From Microbacterium mangrovi (lineage in GTDB: Bacteria; Actinomycetota; Actinomycetes; Actinomycetales; Microbacteriaceae): a stretch of DNA of 64,000 nucleotides. The notes under the pieces were generated by a model, which had not been told where the DNA came from, did not search any database, and saw only the letters and a list, made by a program, of their open reading frames with translations. The position numbers and the translations under genes are program-made. The DNA is taken from assembly GCF_000802305.1 (NCBI RefSeq), contig NZ_JTDK01000016.1:88875-152874 (forward strand), given 5' to 3'. Below, piece after piece: positions 35,271-44,865 of this stretch (the stretch's first letter is position 1; the number at the start of each line of letters is the position of its first letter).

Positions 35271-37331
35271 TCAATCGGTGGTGGTGGTCAGGGTGAGGAA
35301 CGGGACGGCCCCGGCGCGGGGCGAGGCGAGCACGGCCGCGCCGTAGCGGGGCAGCGTCAGGGTGTCGGCGACCGTCTGCCCGGTGAGCAGGTCGCGGGCG
35401 CCGGCGGGCACGTCGACGGTGAGCGGGTCGCGCCCGTGGTTGAGGACGAACGTGTAGTCGGTGTCGGCGTCGGCGCGGGTCACGACGTCCAGGTGCACGT
35501 CGACCTGGTCGCGGGCCGGGATGCCGGCGCGGGTCAGCACGTCGCGGAACACGGCGGTCAGACCCTCGTCGTCGAGCACGCAGCTGACGTACCAGGCCGA
35601 TCCCTTCCCCGCTGCCCGCACGGTCACCGCGGGGTGCCCGTCGAGTTCGCCGGAGCCGTAGCGGGCACGCACCTCGACGTCGGCATCCTCCTCGATCCAC
35701 TCGCTCCACACGACGTTCGCGAAGGTGCCGGCGGCCGTCTCGACCCGCTCGGTGTCGTCGTCTCGCAGCGGCCACTGCTCGTCGACCTCGATGCCGAGGA
35801 GTTCCCGGAACGGGCCGGGGGCGCCGCCGTCGAACACCTTCTCGGTGGCGTCCACGACGCCCGAGAACGGACCCACGACGACCGTGCCGCCCGCCTCGGA
35901 GAACGCGGTGAGGGCGGCGGACTGCGCGGCATCCGCGATGTAGAGGTTCGGCGCGACGACGACGTCGTACCCGTCGAAGGGGCCGGTCGCGCGCACCGCG
36001 TCGACGGGCTGGCCGAGCAGGTACAGGGCGCGCTGCCACGCCCGGGCCTGCTGCGCCCACTGGAGGCGCTGCGACGGGAGCGATTCGATCGCGCTCGAGC
36101 CCCACCAGGAGTCCCAGTCCACGACCAGCGCCACGCGCGAGCGCACGCGGCTGCCGCGCACCGGCTCCAGGCGCTGCAGTTCCAGGCCGAGGGCCTTGGT
36201 CTCGCGGTACGACCGCGACTTCTCGCCCCGATGGCCGAGCATCGACGAGTGGAACTTCTCCTGGCCGTACTTCGCCTGGCGCCACTGGAAGAACATCACG
36301 CCGTCCGAGCCGTGAGCGACCGCCTGCAGGCTCTCCACCCGGATCCTGCCGGGCGCCTTGGGGACGTTGACGTCGCGCCAGCTGGTCGCGCTCGCGGACG
36401 ATTCCAGCAGCAGCCACGGCTGCCCGTCCTTCAGCGAGCGCATGAGGCCGTAGTTGAGGGATGCCCCGACGTGCGAGATCGGGTCGGCCGGCTCCGGGTA
36501 GGCGTCGTCGGTGACGAGGTCCTCGACCTCGGCGAAGCGCCAGTAGTCGAGGTCGCGGAACATGCTCATGAAGTTGGTGGTGACGGCGATGTCGGGGGTG
36601 ACCTCGCGCAGCACGTCGATCTCGAGCTGGAAGAGCTCGAGCATCGCGTCGGACGAGAACCGCTCGAAGTCCAGCAGCTGGGTCGGGTTGCCGGGTCCGG
36701 GCGCCTTCTTCGGCGTCTCGATGTGGTCCCACGCCGTGTAGCGCTGGCCCCACACGTTCACGCCCCACGCCTCGTTGAGGCCGTCGAGAGTGCCGTAGCG
36801 GTTCTGCAGCCAGCGCCGGAAGTGCCGGGCCGACTCCGGGCACCAGCAGCGGGACACGTGGTCGCCGTATTCGTTGGAGATGTGCCAGAGCGCGAGGCCC
36901 GGGTGGTTCCCGTAGCGCTCGGCCATGGCCCGTGCCATGCGGGCGACGTTCTCGCGCCACACCGGCGAGCTCGGGCAGTACACCTGGCGGGAGCCGAACT
37001 CGAGGAGGTGCCCCTCGGCATCCATCGGGCGCATCTCGGGGTGCGCGCGAAGCAGCCACGAGGGCGGGGTCGCGGTGGCGGTCGCGAGGTCGATCGCGAT
37101 GCCGTTCTCCCACAGCAGATCGAGGATGCGGTCGAGCCACGCCCAGTCGTAGACGCCGGGCTGCGGCTCCAGCTGCGGCCAGCTGAAGATCGGAAGGCTC
37201 ACGATGTTGACGCCGGCCTCGCGCATGAGGCGCACGTCCTCGCGCCAGACGTCCTCCGACCACTGGTCGGGGTTGTAGTCGCCTCCGTAGGCGAGGGCAT
37301 CCAGCCGCAGAGCGCGCGGGGTGGTGGCCAC
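35271..37331 (-). CDS. GH42 family beta-galactosidase
   Basis: Hydrolyses beta-galactosides in the cytosol. 686 residues: a TIM-barrel with acid/base Glu154 in WHISNEYGDH and nucleophile Glu310 in WLLLESSAS, a trimerisation domain, and a C-terminal beta domain. Four cysteines around CWCPES and the YCPSS segment may form the GH42 zinc site. No signal peptide. The GTG at 37331 has AGAGGAGA before it. First gene of an operon with gcvPA, gcvPB, an NAD-kinase-like gene and an SDR, behind operator copy 1, divergent from the GntR-family gene. Confidence 0.93.
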   Translation of the reverse strand: MATTPRALRLDALAYGGDYNPDQWSEDVWREDVRLMREAGVNIVSLPIFSWPQLEPQPGVYDWAWLDRILDLLWENGIAIDLATATATPPSWLLRAHPEMRPMDAEGHLLEFGSRQVYCPSSPVWRENVARMARAMAERYGNHPGLALWHISNEYGDHVSRCWCPESARHFRRWLQNRYGTLDGLNEAWGVNVWGQRYTAWDHIETPKKAPGPGNPTQLLDFERFSSDAMLELFQLEIDVLREVTPDIAVTTNFMSMFRDLDYWRFAEVEDLVTDDAYPEPADPISHVGASLNYGLMRSLKDGQPWLLLESSASATSWRDVNVPKAPGRIRVESLQAVAHGSDGVMFFQWRQAKYGQEKFHSSMLGHRGEKSRSYRETKALGLELQRLEPVRGSRVRSRVALVVDWDSWWGSSAIESLPSQRLQWAQQARAWQRALYLLGQPVDAVRATGPFDGYDVVVAPNLYIADAAQSAALTAFSEAGGTVVVGPFSGVVDATEKVFDGGAPGPFRELLGIEVDEQWPLRDDDTERVETAAGTFANVVWSEWIEEDADVEVRARYGSGELDGHPAVTVRAAGKGSAWYVSCVLDDEGLTAVFRDVLTRAGIPARDQVDVHLDVVTRADADTDYTFVLNHGRDPLTVDVPAGARDLLTGQTVADTLTLPRYGAAVLASPRAGAVPFLTLTTTTD

Positions 37332-37394
37332 GGCGTCTCCTCTCTGAGTCACTTCCGTCCAGGTACTGGACGGCGTCTACTGTCCAATGTATTC

Positions 37395-37402
37395 TGTATA
37401 CA
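37395..37402. promoter_or_regulatory. GntR-type operator, copy 1
   Basis: TGTATACA within the 10-bp palindrome CTGTATACAG. On the minus strand it continues TGTATACAGAATAC, a 14-base form shared with copies 2 and 3. It lies in the 139-bp gap between the GH42 gene and the GntR-type regulator gene, so it may serve both. Confidence 0.8.
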
Positions 37403-37470
37403 GTAAGCGTAAGGCCGAAGCCGAATCCGGTCAAGCCCTAAGCTGACGACACCACGAAGGAAGACGGCCG

Positions 37471-38127
37471 ATGGCGATCGAACGGAAGAACCTGCGCTCC
37501 CAGGTGCGCGACGAGCTGCTCACGCGGATGCGCGCGGGCGACGTCCAGCCCGGGGAGGGCATCAACGAAGTGCAGCTCGCCGCCGAGCTGGGCGTCAGTC
37601 GCACGCCCCTGCGCGAGGCGCTCATCGCCCTGGAGAGCGAGGGGCAGATCGAGAGCCAGAACGGCAAGGGATTCCGGTTCGTGCCGCTGTCCAAGAGCGA
37701 GTTCGAAGAGCTCGCGCCGATCCTGGCGGCCCTCGAGGCCCTGGCCCTGCGGCTCAGCCCCGCCGACGAGCTGATCGCGATCGGTGAGCGCCTCGTCGCG
37801 CTCTCGGCCGCCTTCCGCGACGAGGTGGTCGAGCACGGCCTCGTCATCACGAAGGACGAGGAGTGGCATGGCCTCATGGTCTCGGGCTGCCCCAACCGGC
37901 GCCTGGTCGCGATGATCGGAGCCACCCGCGACGCCTTCCATCGGTACGAGTCGCTGCTCGTGCCGAGCGACGTCATGGTCGAGCGCGTCGCCGCCGAGCA
38001 CGCCGAGATCGCCCGCGCCCTCGCCGCCGGCGACGTGGATGGCGCGATCGTCGCGCTCGAGGCCAACTGGATGCACGGCATGCGCCGCATCCTCGACAAC
38101 ACGACCAGCGCGTACTTCACTTACTGA
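37471..38127 (+). CDS. GntR-family (FadR/FCD subfamily) regulator
   Basis: 218 residues: a winged helix-turn-helix (EVQLAAELGVSRTPLREALIALESEGQI) and an all-helical FCD domain with conserved metal-binding histidines in EEWH, AEHAE and WMHGM. It begins at 37471 behind AAGGAAG. The TGTATACA palindrome between it and the GH42 gene recurs before both sugar-transport units, so this protein is the likely controller of all three, and its effector a sugar acid or metabolite from that pathway (inference). Confidence 0.9.
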   Translation: MAIERKNLRSQVRDELLTRMRAGDVQPGEGINEVQLAAELGVSRTPLREALIALESEGQIESQNGKGFRFVPLSKSEFEELAPILAALEALALRLSPADELIAIGERLVALSAAFRDEVVEHGLVITKDEEWHGLMVSGCPNRRLVAMIGATRDAFHRYESLLVPSDVMVERVAAEHAEIARALAAGDVDGAIVALEANWMHGMRRILDNTTSAYFTY

Positions 38128-38138
38128 GGCGCGACGCC

Positions 38139-39797
38139 TCAGCGCGAGAGCCGCACGGCGAGGTCGACGAAGAGCGCCGCCGACCAGCCGAAGGCGGTCG
38201 TCGCGGTGGGGGCCTTCTGGCCCGTGAGCGGGTTGAAGTACTCGTGCGGTCCGCCCCCGTGGATGACGAGCGCGACGGTGCGCTCGCGGAGCTCCCGCGC
38301 CCGATCCGGATGCCCGGAGTTCTCCAGCCCCTCGGCAACGAGCGTGTTGGTGTTGATCCACACCGGCCCGCGCCACATCCGCGTCGCCGAGAAGTCGGGG
38401 TCGGATGCCGCGACCGTCGGCAGTCCCCACGGGGTGCCGTACCGCTGCGGGTCGTCCATCGCCGCGACGAGGGCATCGACGACCGGCTCCGGGAGCGCCC
38501 CGGTGAGCAGCGGCATGAGCCCGGTGATCGCGTCGGAGGCCACCGGCTCGCCCGCCGCACGCGCGAGGAACACCCCGCGGTCGGCATCCCACAGGTCCAG
38601 CAGCTTCCCGAGCGTCCGTGCGGCGCGATCGCGGTGGATGCCGGCATCCAGGTCCTCGTCCTCGTCGGCGAACCGGGCGAGTTCGAGGTCCTGCAGCACG
38701 AGGTAGGCGCCGAGGTCGGGGGCCGTCGTCGGCAGCGGGCCGTCGAAGATCGGGCTGTCGTCGAGACCGGACGAGTACGGATGCGCGTACTCCGGCATCC
38801 CGTCGCCGTCGAGGTCGGAACAGGCGAACCACCAGTCCTGCGAGCGGCGGATCGTGGCGAGCTGCCGCCGGGCCCAGTCGCGGATCTCGGCGGTCGCCGG
38901 CGCCGCCTCGAGCACCCGGCGCAGGGCCCACGCCGACAGCGGGGGCTTCGTGAGCGGAACGGGGGCGTTCGGATCGGCGATGGCCGATCCGGCACGCCGC
39001 AGACGGTCGCGGTCGGCCGCCGGCAGGTCGTCGCTGGAGGCGAGGACGCCCTCTTCGTGTACGACGTCGGGCAGCTGTCCGGCGGGCGTCGGAAAGCGGA
39101 AGGCGAGATCCAGCTGCTCGCGGGCGAGCTCCGGGTCGCCGTGGCTGAGGCCGATCGCGATGAAGTAGGCGTCCCACTGCCAGAGGCCGACATACCCGAT
39201 CTTCGACGGGACGACCGGCCGCGCTCCCTGCAGGGCGGGCAGGCTCACGATGTTGGCGCCGAGCACCCACCAGCAGAACGCGGTCATCGCCTGCAGGTCC
39301 TCGCGCACGAGCGGGCACTTCGCGAACCAGTCCTGCCAGATCCGCGCGGACCGGGCGGCGGCATCCGCATGCGCGTCGGATGCCGCGACCGTCACTGCGC
39401 GGTCGGCCGAGACGGCGAACCGCAGCGCGGGGTCGAGGGCGCGAAGGTGTGCGCGCCCGTCGGGCGTCGTCCATTCGGCCGACCAGCCGGGCTCGGGCGC
39501 CCCGAGGGAGAGCGCGCCGATCCCGTCGAACACCAGGGTCGCCGCTCCCCCGCCGAATTCGACCTCGTGGGGCAGCACACGCGTGATGGGCAGCGCCGTT
39601 CCGGCGGCATCCCGGATGACCAGGGCGTCCAGCACCCGGCACTCGTCGAGCTGCTTCTCGTACTCGGCGGTGTGCACGCGCACGCCGTCGCCGTTCTCGG
39701 CGCGGAACACCAGGAGGCGCGACGAGGGCAGCGTGAAGGGGGCGCGCACGAGGTCGAGGTGACCGCCGGTGAGCGCGGCGAGGTCGCCCGGGGTCAT
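38139..39797 (-). CDS. GH63-like alpha/alpha-barrel glycosidase
   Basis: 552 residues resembling the GH63/trehalase-type group, which includes glucosidases and mannosylglycerate hydrolases. Landmarks are YVGLWQWDAYFIAIGL with the candidate acid Asp, YSSGLDDSP, WRGPVWINTNTLVAEGL, and HEYFNPLTG near the C-terminus. No signal peptide, so it acts on imported oligosaccharide or glycoside. Its ATG overlaps the upstream permease stop by four bases. It is the last gene of a transport unit controlled by operator copy 2, and its stop is 11 bp from the stop of the GntR-family gene. Confidence 0.85.
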   Translation of the reverse strand: MTPGDLAALTGGHLDLVRAPFTLPSSRLLVFRAENGDGVRVHTAEYEKQLDECRVLDALVIRDAAGTALPITRVLPHEVEFGGGAATLVFDGIGALSLGAPEPGWSAEWTTPDGRAHLRALDPALRFAVSADRAVTVAASDAHADAAARSARIWQDWFAKCPLVREDLQAMTAFCWWVLGANIVSLPALQGARPVVPSKIGYVGLWQWDAYFIAIGLSHGDPELAREQLDLAFRFPTPAGQLPDVVHEEGVLASSDDLPAADRDRLRRAGSAIADPNAPVPLTKPPLSAWALRRVLEAAPATAEIRDWARRQLATIRRSQDWWFACSDLDGDGMPEYAHPYSSGLDDSPIFDGPLPTTAPDLGAYLVLQDLELARFADEDEDLDAGIHRDRAARTLGKLLDLWDADRGVFLARAAGEPVASDAITGLMPLLTGALPEPVVDALVAAMDDPQRYGTPWGLPTVAASDPDFSATRMWRGPVWINTNTLVAEGLENSGHPDRARELRERTVALVIHGGGPHEYFNPLTGQKAPTATTAFGWSAALFVDLAVRLSR

Positions 39798-40714
39798 CGG
39801 CCACCCAGCCCGGATGCCGCCATGGAGCTGATGATCTTGCGCTGCCCGATGATGAAGACGATCAGCATCGGGATCGTGGAGATCGCGGAGGCGGCCATCA
39901 CGAGGCCGTAGTTGACCGAGCCGAACTGGCTCTGGAAGCTCTGCAGCAGGAGCGGCACGGTGAACAGATCGGGCGTGTTCAGCAGGATCAGCGGGAACAG
40001 GAACGCGTTCCAGACGTTGATCGCGGTGATGATGCTGAGGGCGGCGATGCCGGGCTTCAGGTTCGGCAGCACGACGCTCCAGAAGATGCGGAAGCGTCCC
40101 GCGCCGTCCATGAGGGCGGCCTCTTCGAGCTCCTTCGGCACGGCGAGCACGAACTGGCGCATGAGGAACACCGCGAACGGGTTCGCCAGCAGCGCCGGGA
40201 CGATGAGCGAGAGGTGCGAGTCGACCCAGCCGAGCTTCGACATCAGCAGGTAGAACGGGATGAGCGTCACCTGGGCGGGGATCATCTGCGTCGCGAGGAA
40301 CACGATGAACATGACCCGTGCGCCGCGGAACTTGATGCGGGCGAACGCGTACCCGGCCATGGATGCCGTGATGATCGTGCCGATGACCACCAGCACCCCG
40401 ATGTAGAAGCTGTTGAAGTACGCCTGCGCGAACGGGACCGCGTTCCACGCGTCGATGTAGTTCTGGAACGTGAAGGGCCGGGGCAGGAATGACAGCGGCT
40501 GCTTCAGCAGCTGCGGCAGCGTCTTGAACGACGTCAGGATCATCCAGACGAAGGGGAAGACGAACAGGAGCCCGGCGAGCACCAGCACGACGTGCAGCGC
40601 GGTCGCGCCGGCGCGGCGCTTCCCCTTGCCGCCGCCGGGCCGGGGCTTGTGACCGGGCGCGGTGATCGCGACCGTCGACTGGGTGGCGGGGGCGGGAGGT
40701 GTCAAAGTGCTCAT
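39794..40714 (-). CDS. Sugar ABC transporter permease, MalG/CUT1 type
   Basis: 306 residues, six predicted membrane helices after a 35-residue cytosolic, Gly/Lys-rich N-terminus. The EAA loop, which contacts the ATPase, reads EEAALMDGAGRFRIFWSVVLPNLKPG. It pairs with the preceding permease and lipoprotein to import a carbohydrate. The gene overlaps both neighbours by ATGA junctions. No ATPase gene is in this unit, so a shared MsmK/MsiK-type subunit elsewhere is expected. Confidence 0.93.
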   Translation of the reverse strand: MSTLTPPAPATQSTVAITAPGHKPRPGGGKGKRRAGATALHVVLVLAGLLFVFPFVWMILTSFKTLPQLLKQPLSFLPRPFTFQNYIDAWNAVPFAQAYFNSFYIGVLVVIGTIITASMAGYAFARIKFRGARVMFIVFLATQMIPAQVTLIPFYLLMSKLGWVDSHLSLIVPALLANPFAVFLMRQFVLAVPKELEEAALMDGAGRFRIFWSVVLPNLKPGIAALSIITAINVWNAFLFPLILLNTPDLFTVPLLLQSFQSQFGSVNYGLVMAASAISTIPMLIVFIIGQRKIISSMAASGLGGR

Positions 40715-41679
40715 GCCGGGTCGTCCTCGTAGTGCACGAACTTCTTCTGGGCGCCGAACTGGATCGCGGTGATGATCAGCGTCAGGATCAGCAGGATGAT
40801 GGATGCCGCGCTCGACGGCCCGAACTCGAACCGGGTGAAGCCGAGATCGAAGATGTGGTACACGATCGTGCGCGTGGCGTTGTCGGGTCCGGCATCCTTC
40901 ACGAGCACGTAGACCGTGTCGAAGGTCTGCAGTGACGAGATGAACGCGATCACCGACGAGAAGAACACGATCGGCGACAGCAGCGGGAGCCGGATGCTCC
41001 AGAACAGTCGTGTCGCGCCCGCCCCGTCGATGCGGGCCGCCTCGATCACGGACGGTGAGATGTTCTGCAGGCCGGCCAGGAAGATCACCACGTTCAGGCC
41101 GAGCGAGGACCAGATGGTGACGATGCACACGGCGAGCAGGGCCAGGTGCGGGTCCTGCAGCCAGTCCGGCGGGGTGACGTGGAAGACCTTGGAGATCACC
41201 GTCGAGAGCACCCCGTCGGACCGGAACATCTGCTGCCAGATCATCGCGACCGCGACCGTCGAGGTGACCACCGGCGCGAAGAACAGCACCAGGTAGAGGG
41301 TGCGGGTCTTCAGCTTCTCCAGCGCGACGGCGATGACCACCGCCAGGCCCAGGCCGATCGGGACCGTGATCAGGGCGATGATCAGGGTGTTCAGGATCGA
41401 CCGCCACAGCAGTCCGTCCTGGAACTCCTTGGTGAAGTTCTCGAATCCGACCCAGGTGAAGGCGCCGAGGCCGTCCCACTGGCCGAACGCGAGCACGAGG
41501 CTCGCCGCGAACGGGATGACGACGAACAGCGTCATGCCGATCAGCTGCGGAGCGACGAAGGCGTAGCCCCAGCGCCGGTCACGACGACGCCACGCCGACT
41601 CCTTGCGTGTCCCTCTCGGGCCGTGGGGTGCTGCAAGCTCCTCCTGCAGCACCCGCTCGCCCGCGGCGATCCCGCTCAT
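40711..41679 (-). CDS. Sugar ABC transporter permease, MalF/CUT1 type
   Basis: 322 residues with six predicted helices and the EAA loop IEAARIDGAGATRLFWSIRLPLLSP. A charged N-terminal segment (TRKESAWRRRDRRWG) precedes the first helix. It forms the membrane pore with the following permease. Two bases separate it from the binding-protein stop, and a four-base overlap joins it to the next permease. Confidence 0.93.
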   Translation of the reverse strand: MSGIAAGERVLQEELAAPHGPRGTRKESAWRRRDRRWGYAFVAPQLIGMTLFVVIPFAASLVLAFGQWDGLGAFTWVGFENFTKEFQDGLLWRSILNTLIIALITVPIGLGLAVVIAVALEKLKTRTLYLVLFFAPVVTSTVAVAMIWQQMFRSDGVLSTVISKVFHVTPPDWLQDPHLALLAVCIVTIWSSLGLNVVIFLAGLQNISPSVIEAARIDGAGATRLFWSIRLPLLSPIVFFSSVIAFISSLQTFDTVYVLVKDAGPDNATRTIVYHIFDLGFTRFEFGPSSAASIILLILTLIITAIQFGAQKKFVHYEDDPA

Positions 41680-41681
41680 GC

Positions 41682-42983
41682 TTACTGGCCGGTCTTGCTC
41701 TTGATCAGAGCGGCGCTCTGATCGAGGGTGTCCTTGGCCGTGGACTGGCCCTGGTAGAGCTTCAGGTACAGGTCGCTGATGTCGGTCGACAGGTTCGGCA
41801 CGCGCGCCTCGGTCGCGTAGTCCTCGAAGCCGATGTTGCGCATCTCGAGGAACGTCTTGGCGTGGGCCGGGTAGTTGTCTTCGAGGACGACCTTGTCGGC
41901 GCCCTTGATCGACGGCACGGCGTTGCCCGCGCCCTGCAGTCGGAAGGTCTGGCCCTGCGCGCTCAGGAACTCGGTCCAGAAGGTGAATGCGGCGCCCTTG
42001 GCCTTCGTCTGCTTGTTGATCGCGAGGTACGAGGTCGCCACGCCGGTCGGGGCGGCCTTGCCGTCGGGGGTCGGCCACGGCGCGATGTCGTACGCCTTCG
42101 GGTCGCCGGACTGCTGGGCGGTCGCGATGCCGTAGCGGCCCTCGACGTAGAAGCCCGTCTTGTGGGTCGCGAACAGGCTGTCGGCGCCGGCGCCCTCGGG
42201 CAGCGTGTCGGCGGCGATGAACTTCTTGGCCTGGAAGTAGGTGCCCAGCTGGTCGACCGCGGCGACGGTCTTCGGGTCGGTGTCGCCGACGAACTTTCCG
42301 TTCGAGTCGTAGGCGGTGCCGCCCTGCGACGAGATCCAGCTGTAGTGGGTCGACCAGTAGTTCCAGAAGATCGAGCCGGTCAGGCCCGCGGCCTTCAGCT
42401 TGTCGTTCATGTCGAGGTAGGTGGCGGTGGTCCACTTGCCCTCGGCGGCGAGCGTGGCGGGGTCCTGCGTGATGCCGGCCTTCTTCAGCGCGATCTTGTC
42501 GTACCAGAGGACGTCGGGGTTGGAGTCGTTCGGGGCGGCGTAGTACTTGCCGTCCTTGACCGCCGCGCCGAACAGGCCCGGGTAGAAGTCGGCGACCTTC
42601 GACTGGCTCGCGCTGGAGTTCATGAGCGTGGTCATGTCCATCAGGCGGCCGGAGTCGACGAACTGGCCGATCTTGTCGTCGCCGACGTAGAAGACGTCGG
42701 GCGCCGTGTTGCTGGCCAGCTGCGCGAGGAGCTTCGAGTGGTAGTCGCTGTAGGACGCCACGGGCTGCAGCTTGACGGTGATGTCGGGGTGCTTCTTCAT
42801 GAAGGCCGCGTCGAACTTCTTGTAGATGGCGAGTTCGTCGGCGGAGCCCCACGTGGAGAACACGATCGTCTTGGAGCTGTCACCGCCCCCGCTGCCGCCG
42901 CTGCAGGCACCCAGGCCCACGGTCAGGGCGGCGGTGGCGGCGATCACGACGCCCGCCTTCAGGAAGGTTTTCGAGTTCGGCAT
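41682..42983 (-). CDS. Sugar-binding lipoprotein of ABC transporter (CUT1)
   Basis: 433 residues. Lipoprotein signal with lipobox GLGAC (Cys27), then a Gly/Ser linker and a periplasmic-binding fold (TIVFSTWGSADELAIYKKF, DVFYVGDDKIG). It captures an oligosaccharide or glycoside outside the membrane; aromatic residues (WNYWSTHYSW) probably stack on the sugar. It starts behind AAGAGGAG. First gene of the unit SBP-permease-permease-GH63-like, directly behind operator copy 2. Confidence 0.93.
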   Translation of the reverse strand: MPNSKTFLKAGVVIAATAALTVGLGACSGGSGGGDSSKTIVFSTWGSADELAIYKKFDAAFMKKHPDITVKLQPVASYSDYHSKLLAQLASNTAPDVFYVGDDKIGQFVDSGRLMDMTTLMNSSASQSKVADFYPGLFGAAVKDGKYYAAPNDSNPDVLWYDKIALKKAGITQDPATLAAEGKWTTATYLDMNDKLKAAGLTGSIFWNYWSTHYSWISSQGGTAYDSNGKFVGDTDPKTVAAVDQLGTYFQAKKFIAADTLPEGAGADSLFATHKTGFYVEGRYGIATAQQSGDPKAYDIAPWPTPDGKAAPTGVATSYLAINKQTKAKGAAFTFWTEFLSAQGQTFRLQGAGNAVPSIKGADKVVLEDNYPAHAKTFLEMRNIGFEDYATEARVPNLSTDISDLYLKLYQGQSTAKDTLDQSAALIKSKTGQ

Positions 42984-43043
42984 GCCAGGCTCCTCTTTCG
43001 GGTGAACGGCTCTGTCCAGGACCCGTGCGATTCGGGTAACAGT

Positions 43044-43073
43044 ATTTTGTATACAGAACACACTCGATGTCAA
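43044..43073 (-). promoter_or_regulatory. Promoter of transport unit 2
   Basis: On the minus strand TTGACA (43073-43068), 18 bases, then CAAAAT (43049-43044). The operator core overlaps the spacer and -10. Confidence 0.55.
43048..43055. promoter_or_regulatory. GntR-type operator, copy 2
   Basis: TGTATACA; in minus-strand orientation it extends to TGTATACAAAATAC, matching copies 1 and 3. Confidence 0.8.
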
Positions 43074-43096
43074 GGGGGCGTGACCAACTCGTGACC

Positions 43097-43927
43097 TCAG
43101 CCCTTCACGGCACCGCCCAGCAGCCCCGCGACGAACTGGCGCTGGAAGACCAGGAACAGCACGAACAGCGGCAGCGTGGCCAGGAGCGACCCGAGCATCA
43201 GCCCTGAGTAGTCGACGTGGGTGGCTCCGACCATCGTGTTCAGGGCCACCGGCACCGTGTACTTGTCCTCCGTGTTCAGCATGAGCAGCGGCCAGATGAA
43301 GGAGTTCCACTGGCTGATGAACGTGTAGATGACCAGGGCCGCGATCTGCGGCCGCGCCACCGGCAGCACGATCCGGTAGAAGGTGCGCAGTTCGCTCGCC
43401 CCGTCGATCCGGGCCGCCTCGACCAGGGTCGTCGGGAAGTCCTGGAACCCCTGCCGCATGAGGAAGATGCCGAAGGCGTTGGCCAGGAACGGGACGATCA
43501 GCGCCTGGTACGTGTCGATCCATCCGGCGTTCGCCATCATCTGGAACAGCGGGACGAGCAGCACCTGCATCGGGATCATCATCGTGACGAGGATGACCCC
43601 CAGCAGCGCGCCGCTGCCGCGGAACCGGTAGGTCGCGAGCCCGTACCCGCACATGATGCTCACGATCGAGCTGAACACCGTGTAGACGACGGCGACGCCC
43701 AGGCTGTTGAGCATCACCTGACCGAAGTTCGTCGATTCCTGCAGGCGCGCGAGGTTGGTCCAGAACTCGCCGCCGGGCAGGATCGGCAGCGGCGTCGCGA
43801 ACAGGTCGGCGGTCTTGTGCGTCGAGGCGATCACCATCCACAGGAACGGGATGAGCGCCAGCACGCTGGCGACGACGAGCACGAGGTAGACCGGCGACTG
43901 CAGGACGAGCCGGCGCGCGGTGGTCAT
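43097..43927 (-). CDS. Sugar ABC transporter permease, MalG/CUT1 type
   Basis: 276 residues, six predicted helices. The EAA loop reads LVEAARIDGASELRTFYRIVLPVARPQ. It is the last gene of transport unit 3 and overlaps the preceding permease by ATGA. The unit again lacks an ATPase gene. It ends just before the operator and promoter of unit 2, so read-through into unit 2 is possible. Confidence 0.93.
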   Translation of the reverse strand: MTTARRLVLQSPVYLVLVVASVLALIPFLWMVIASTHKTADLFATPLPILPGGEFWTNLARLQESTNFGQVMLNSLGVAVVYTVFSSIVSIMCGYGLATYRFRGSGALLGVILVTMMIPMQVLLVPLFQMMANAGWIDTYQALIVPFLANAFGIFLMRQGFQDFPTTLVEAARIDGASELRTFYRIVLPVARPQIAALVIYTFISQWNSFIWPLLMLNTEDKYTVPVALNTMVGATHVDYSGLMLGSLLATLPLFVLFLVFQRQFVAGLLGGAVKG

Positions 43928-44865
43928 GACTTCTCCCTCATCAGGCGGAACTGCACGAACGAGATGACGGCCGTCAGGGCGACGAGCATCCAGGCGATGG
44001 CCGAGGCGTATCCGGAGTCGAACTGCTGGAAGCCGACCTTGTAGAGGTAGAGCACCGGCGTCAGGGTCGCGTTGTTGGGTCCTCCCCCGGTGAGCACGAA
44101 GTTCTCGTCGAACAGCTGCAGCGCCCCGATCGTGGACGTCACGGTGGTGAAGATCAGCACGGGCCGCAGCTGCGGGACCACGATGTGCCGGAACGTCTGC
44201 CACCGGCCCGCCCCGTCGATGCGGGCGGCCTCGTAGAGCTCGGCGGGGATGGCCTGCAGCCCCGCGAGGATGATCACCATGTTGTAGCCGGTCCAGCGCC
44301 ACGTGATCGCCCCGATCAGCGCGACGCGCGCCCACCACTCGTTGTTCAGCCAGTCCACGGGGGCAGCGCCCAGCAGCCCGAGGAGCTGATTGATCGCACC
44401 GCCGTCGGTCGCGAGCATCACCCGGAACACGACGGCGTAGGCGACGAGCGTGGTGATCGCCGGGAGGAAGGTCATCAGCCGGAACCCGCCCTTGAATCGC
44501 AGCCAGGCCTGGTTGAGCAGGTACGCGAGCCCGACCGCGAGGCCGATCATCAGGGGCACCTGCACCACCAGGATCAGCCCCGCATTGAGGAGGCTCTGCC
44601 CGACGAGCGGGTCGGCGAACAACCGGGCGTACTGCGCGAAGCCGACGAACGTGGTGGTCCCGCCGCTCGTCGAGAAGAAGCTCTGCAGCAGCGAGACCGC
44701 CAGCGGGTAGGCGAAGAAGATCGCGAGCAGCGCCGCGGCAGGAAGGGCGAACCAGAGTCCGGGGCGTTCGCGACGTCGCGCGAAACGCCCTCGCCGCGAG
44801 GGCCGCGGGGCCGCAGGGCCGCGACGGGTGACGTCACGGCCCTGCTCGGTCAGGAGGGCTGTCAT
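43924..44865 (-). CDS. Sugar ABC transporter permease, MalF/CUT1 type
   Basis: 313 residues, six predicted helices after an Arg-rich N-terminus (RRGRFARRRERPG). The EAA loop reads LYEAARIDGAGRWQTFRHIVVPQLRP. Four-base overlaps join it to the binding-protein gene upstream and the second permease downstream. Confidence 0.93.
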   Translation of the reverse strand: MTALLTEQGRDVTRRGPAAPRPSRRGRFARRRERPGLWFALPAAALLAIFFAYPLAVSLLQSFFSTSGGTTTFVGFAQYARLFADPLVGQSLLNAGLILVVQVPLMIGLAVGLAYLLNQAWLRFKGGFRLMTFLPAITTLVAYAVVFRVMLATDGGAINQLLGLLGAAPVDWLNNEWWARVALIGAITWRWTGYNMVIILAGLQAIPAELYEAARIDGAGRWQTFRHIVVPQLRPVLIFTTVTSTIGALQLFDENFVLTGGGPNNATLTPVLYLYKVGFQQFDSGYASAIAWMLVALTAVISFVQFRLMREKS

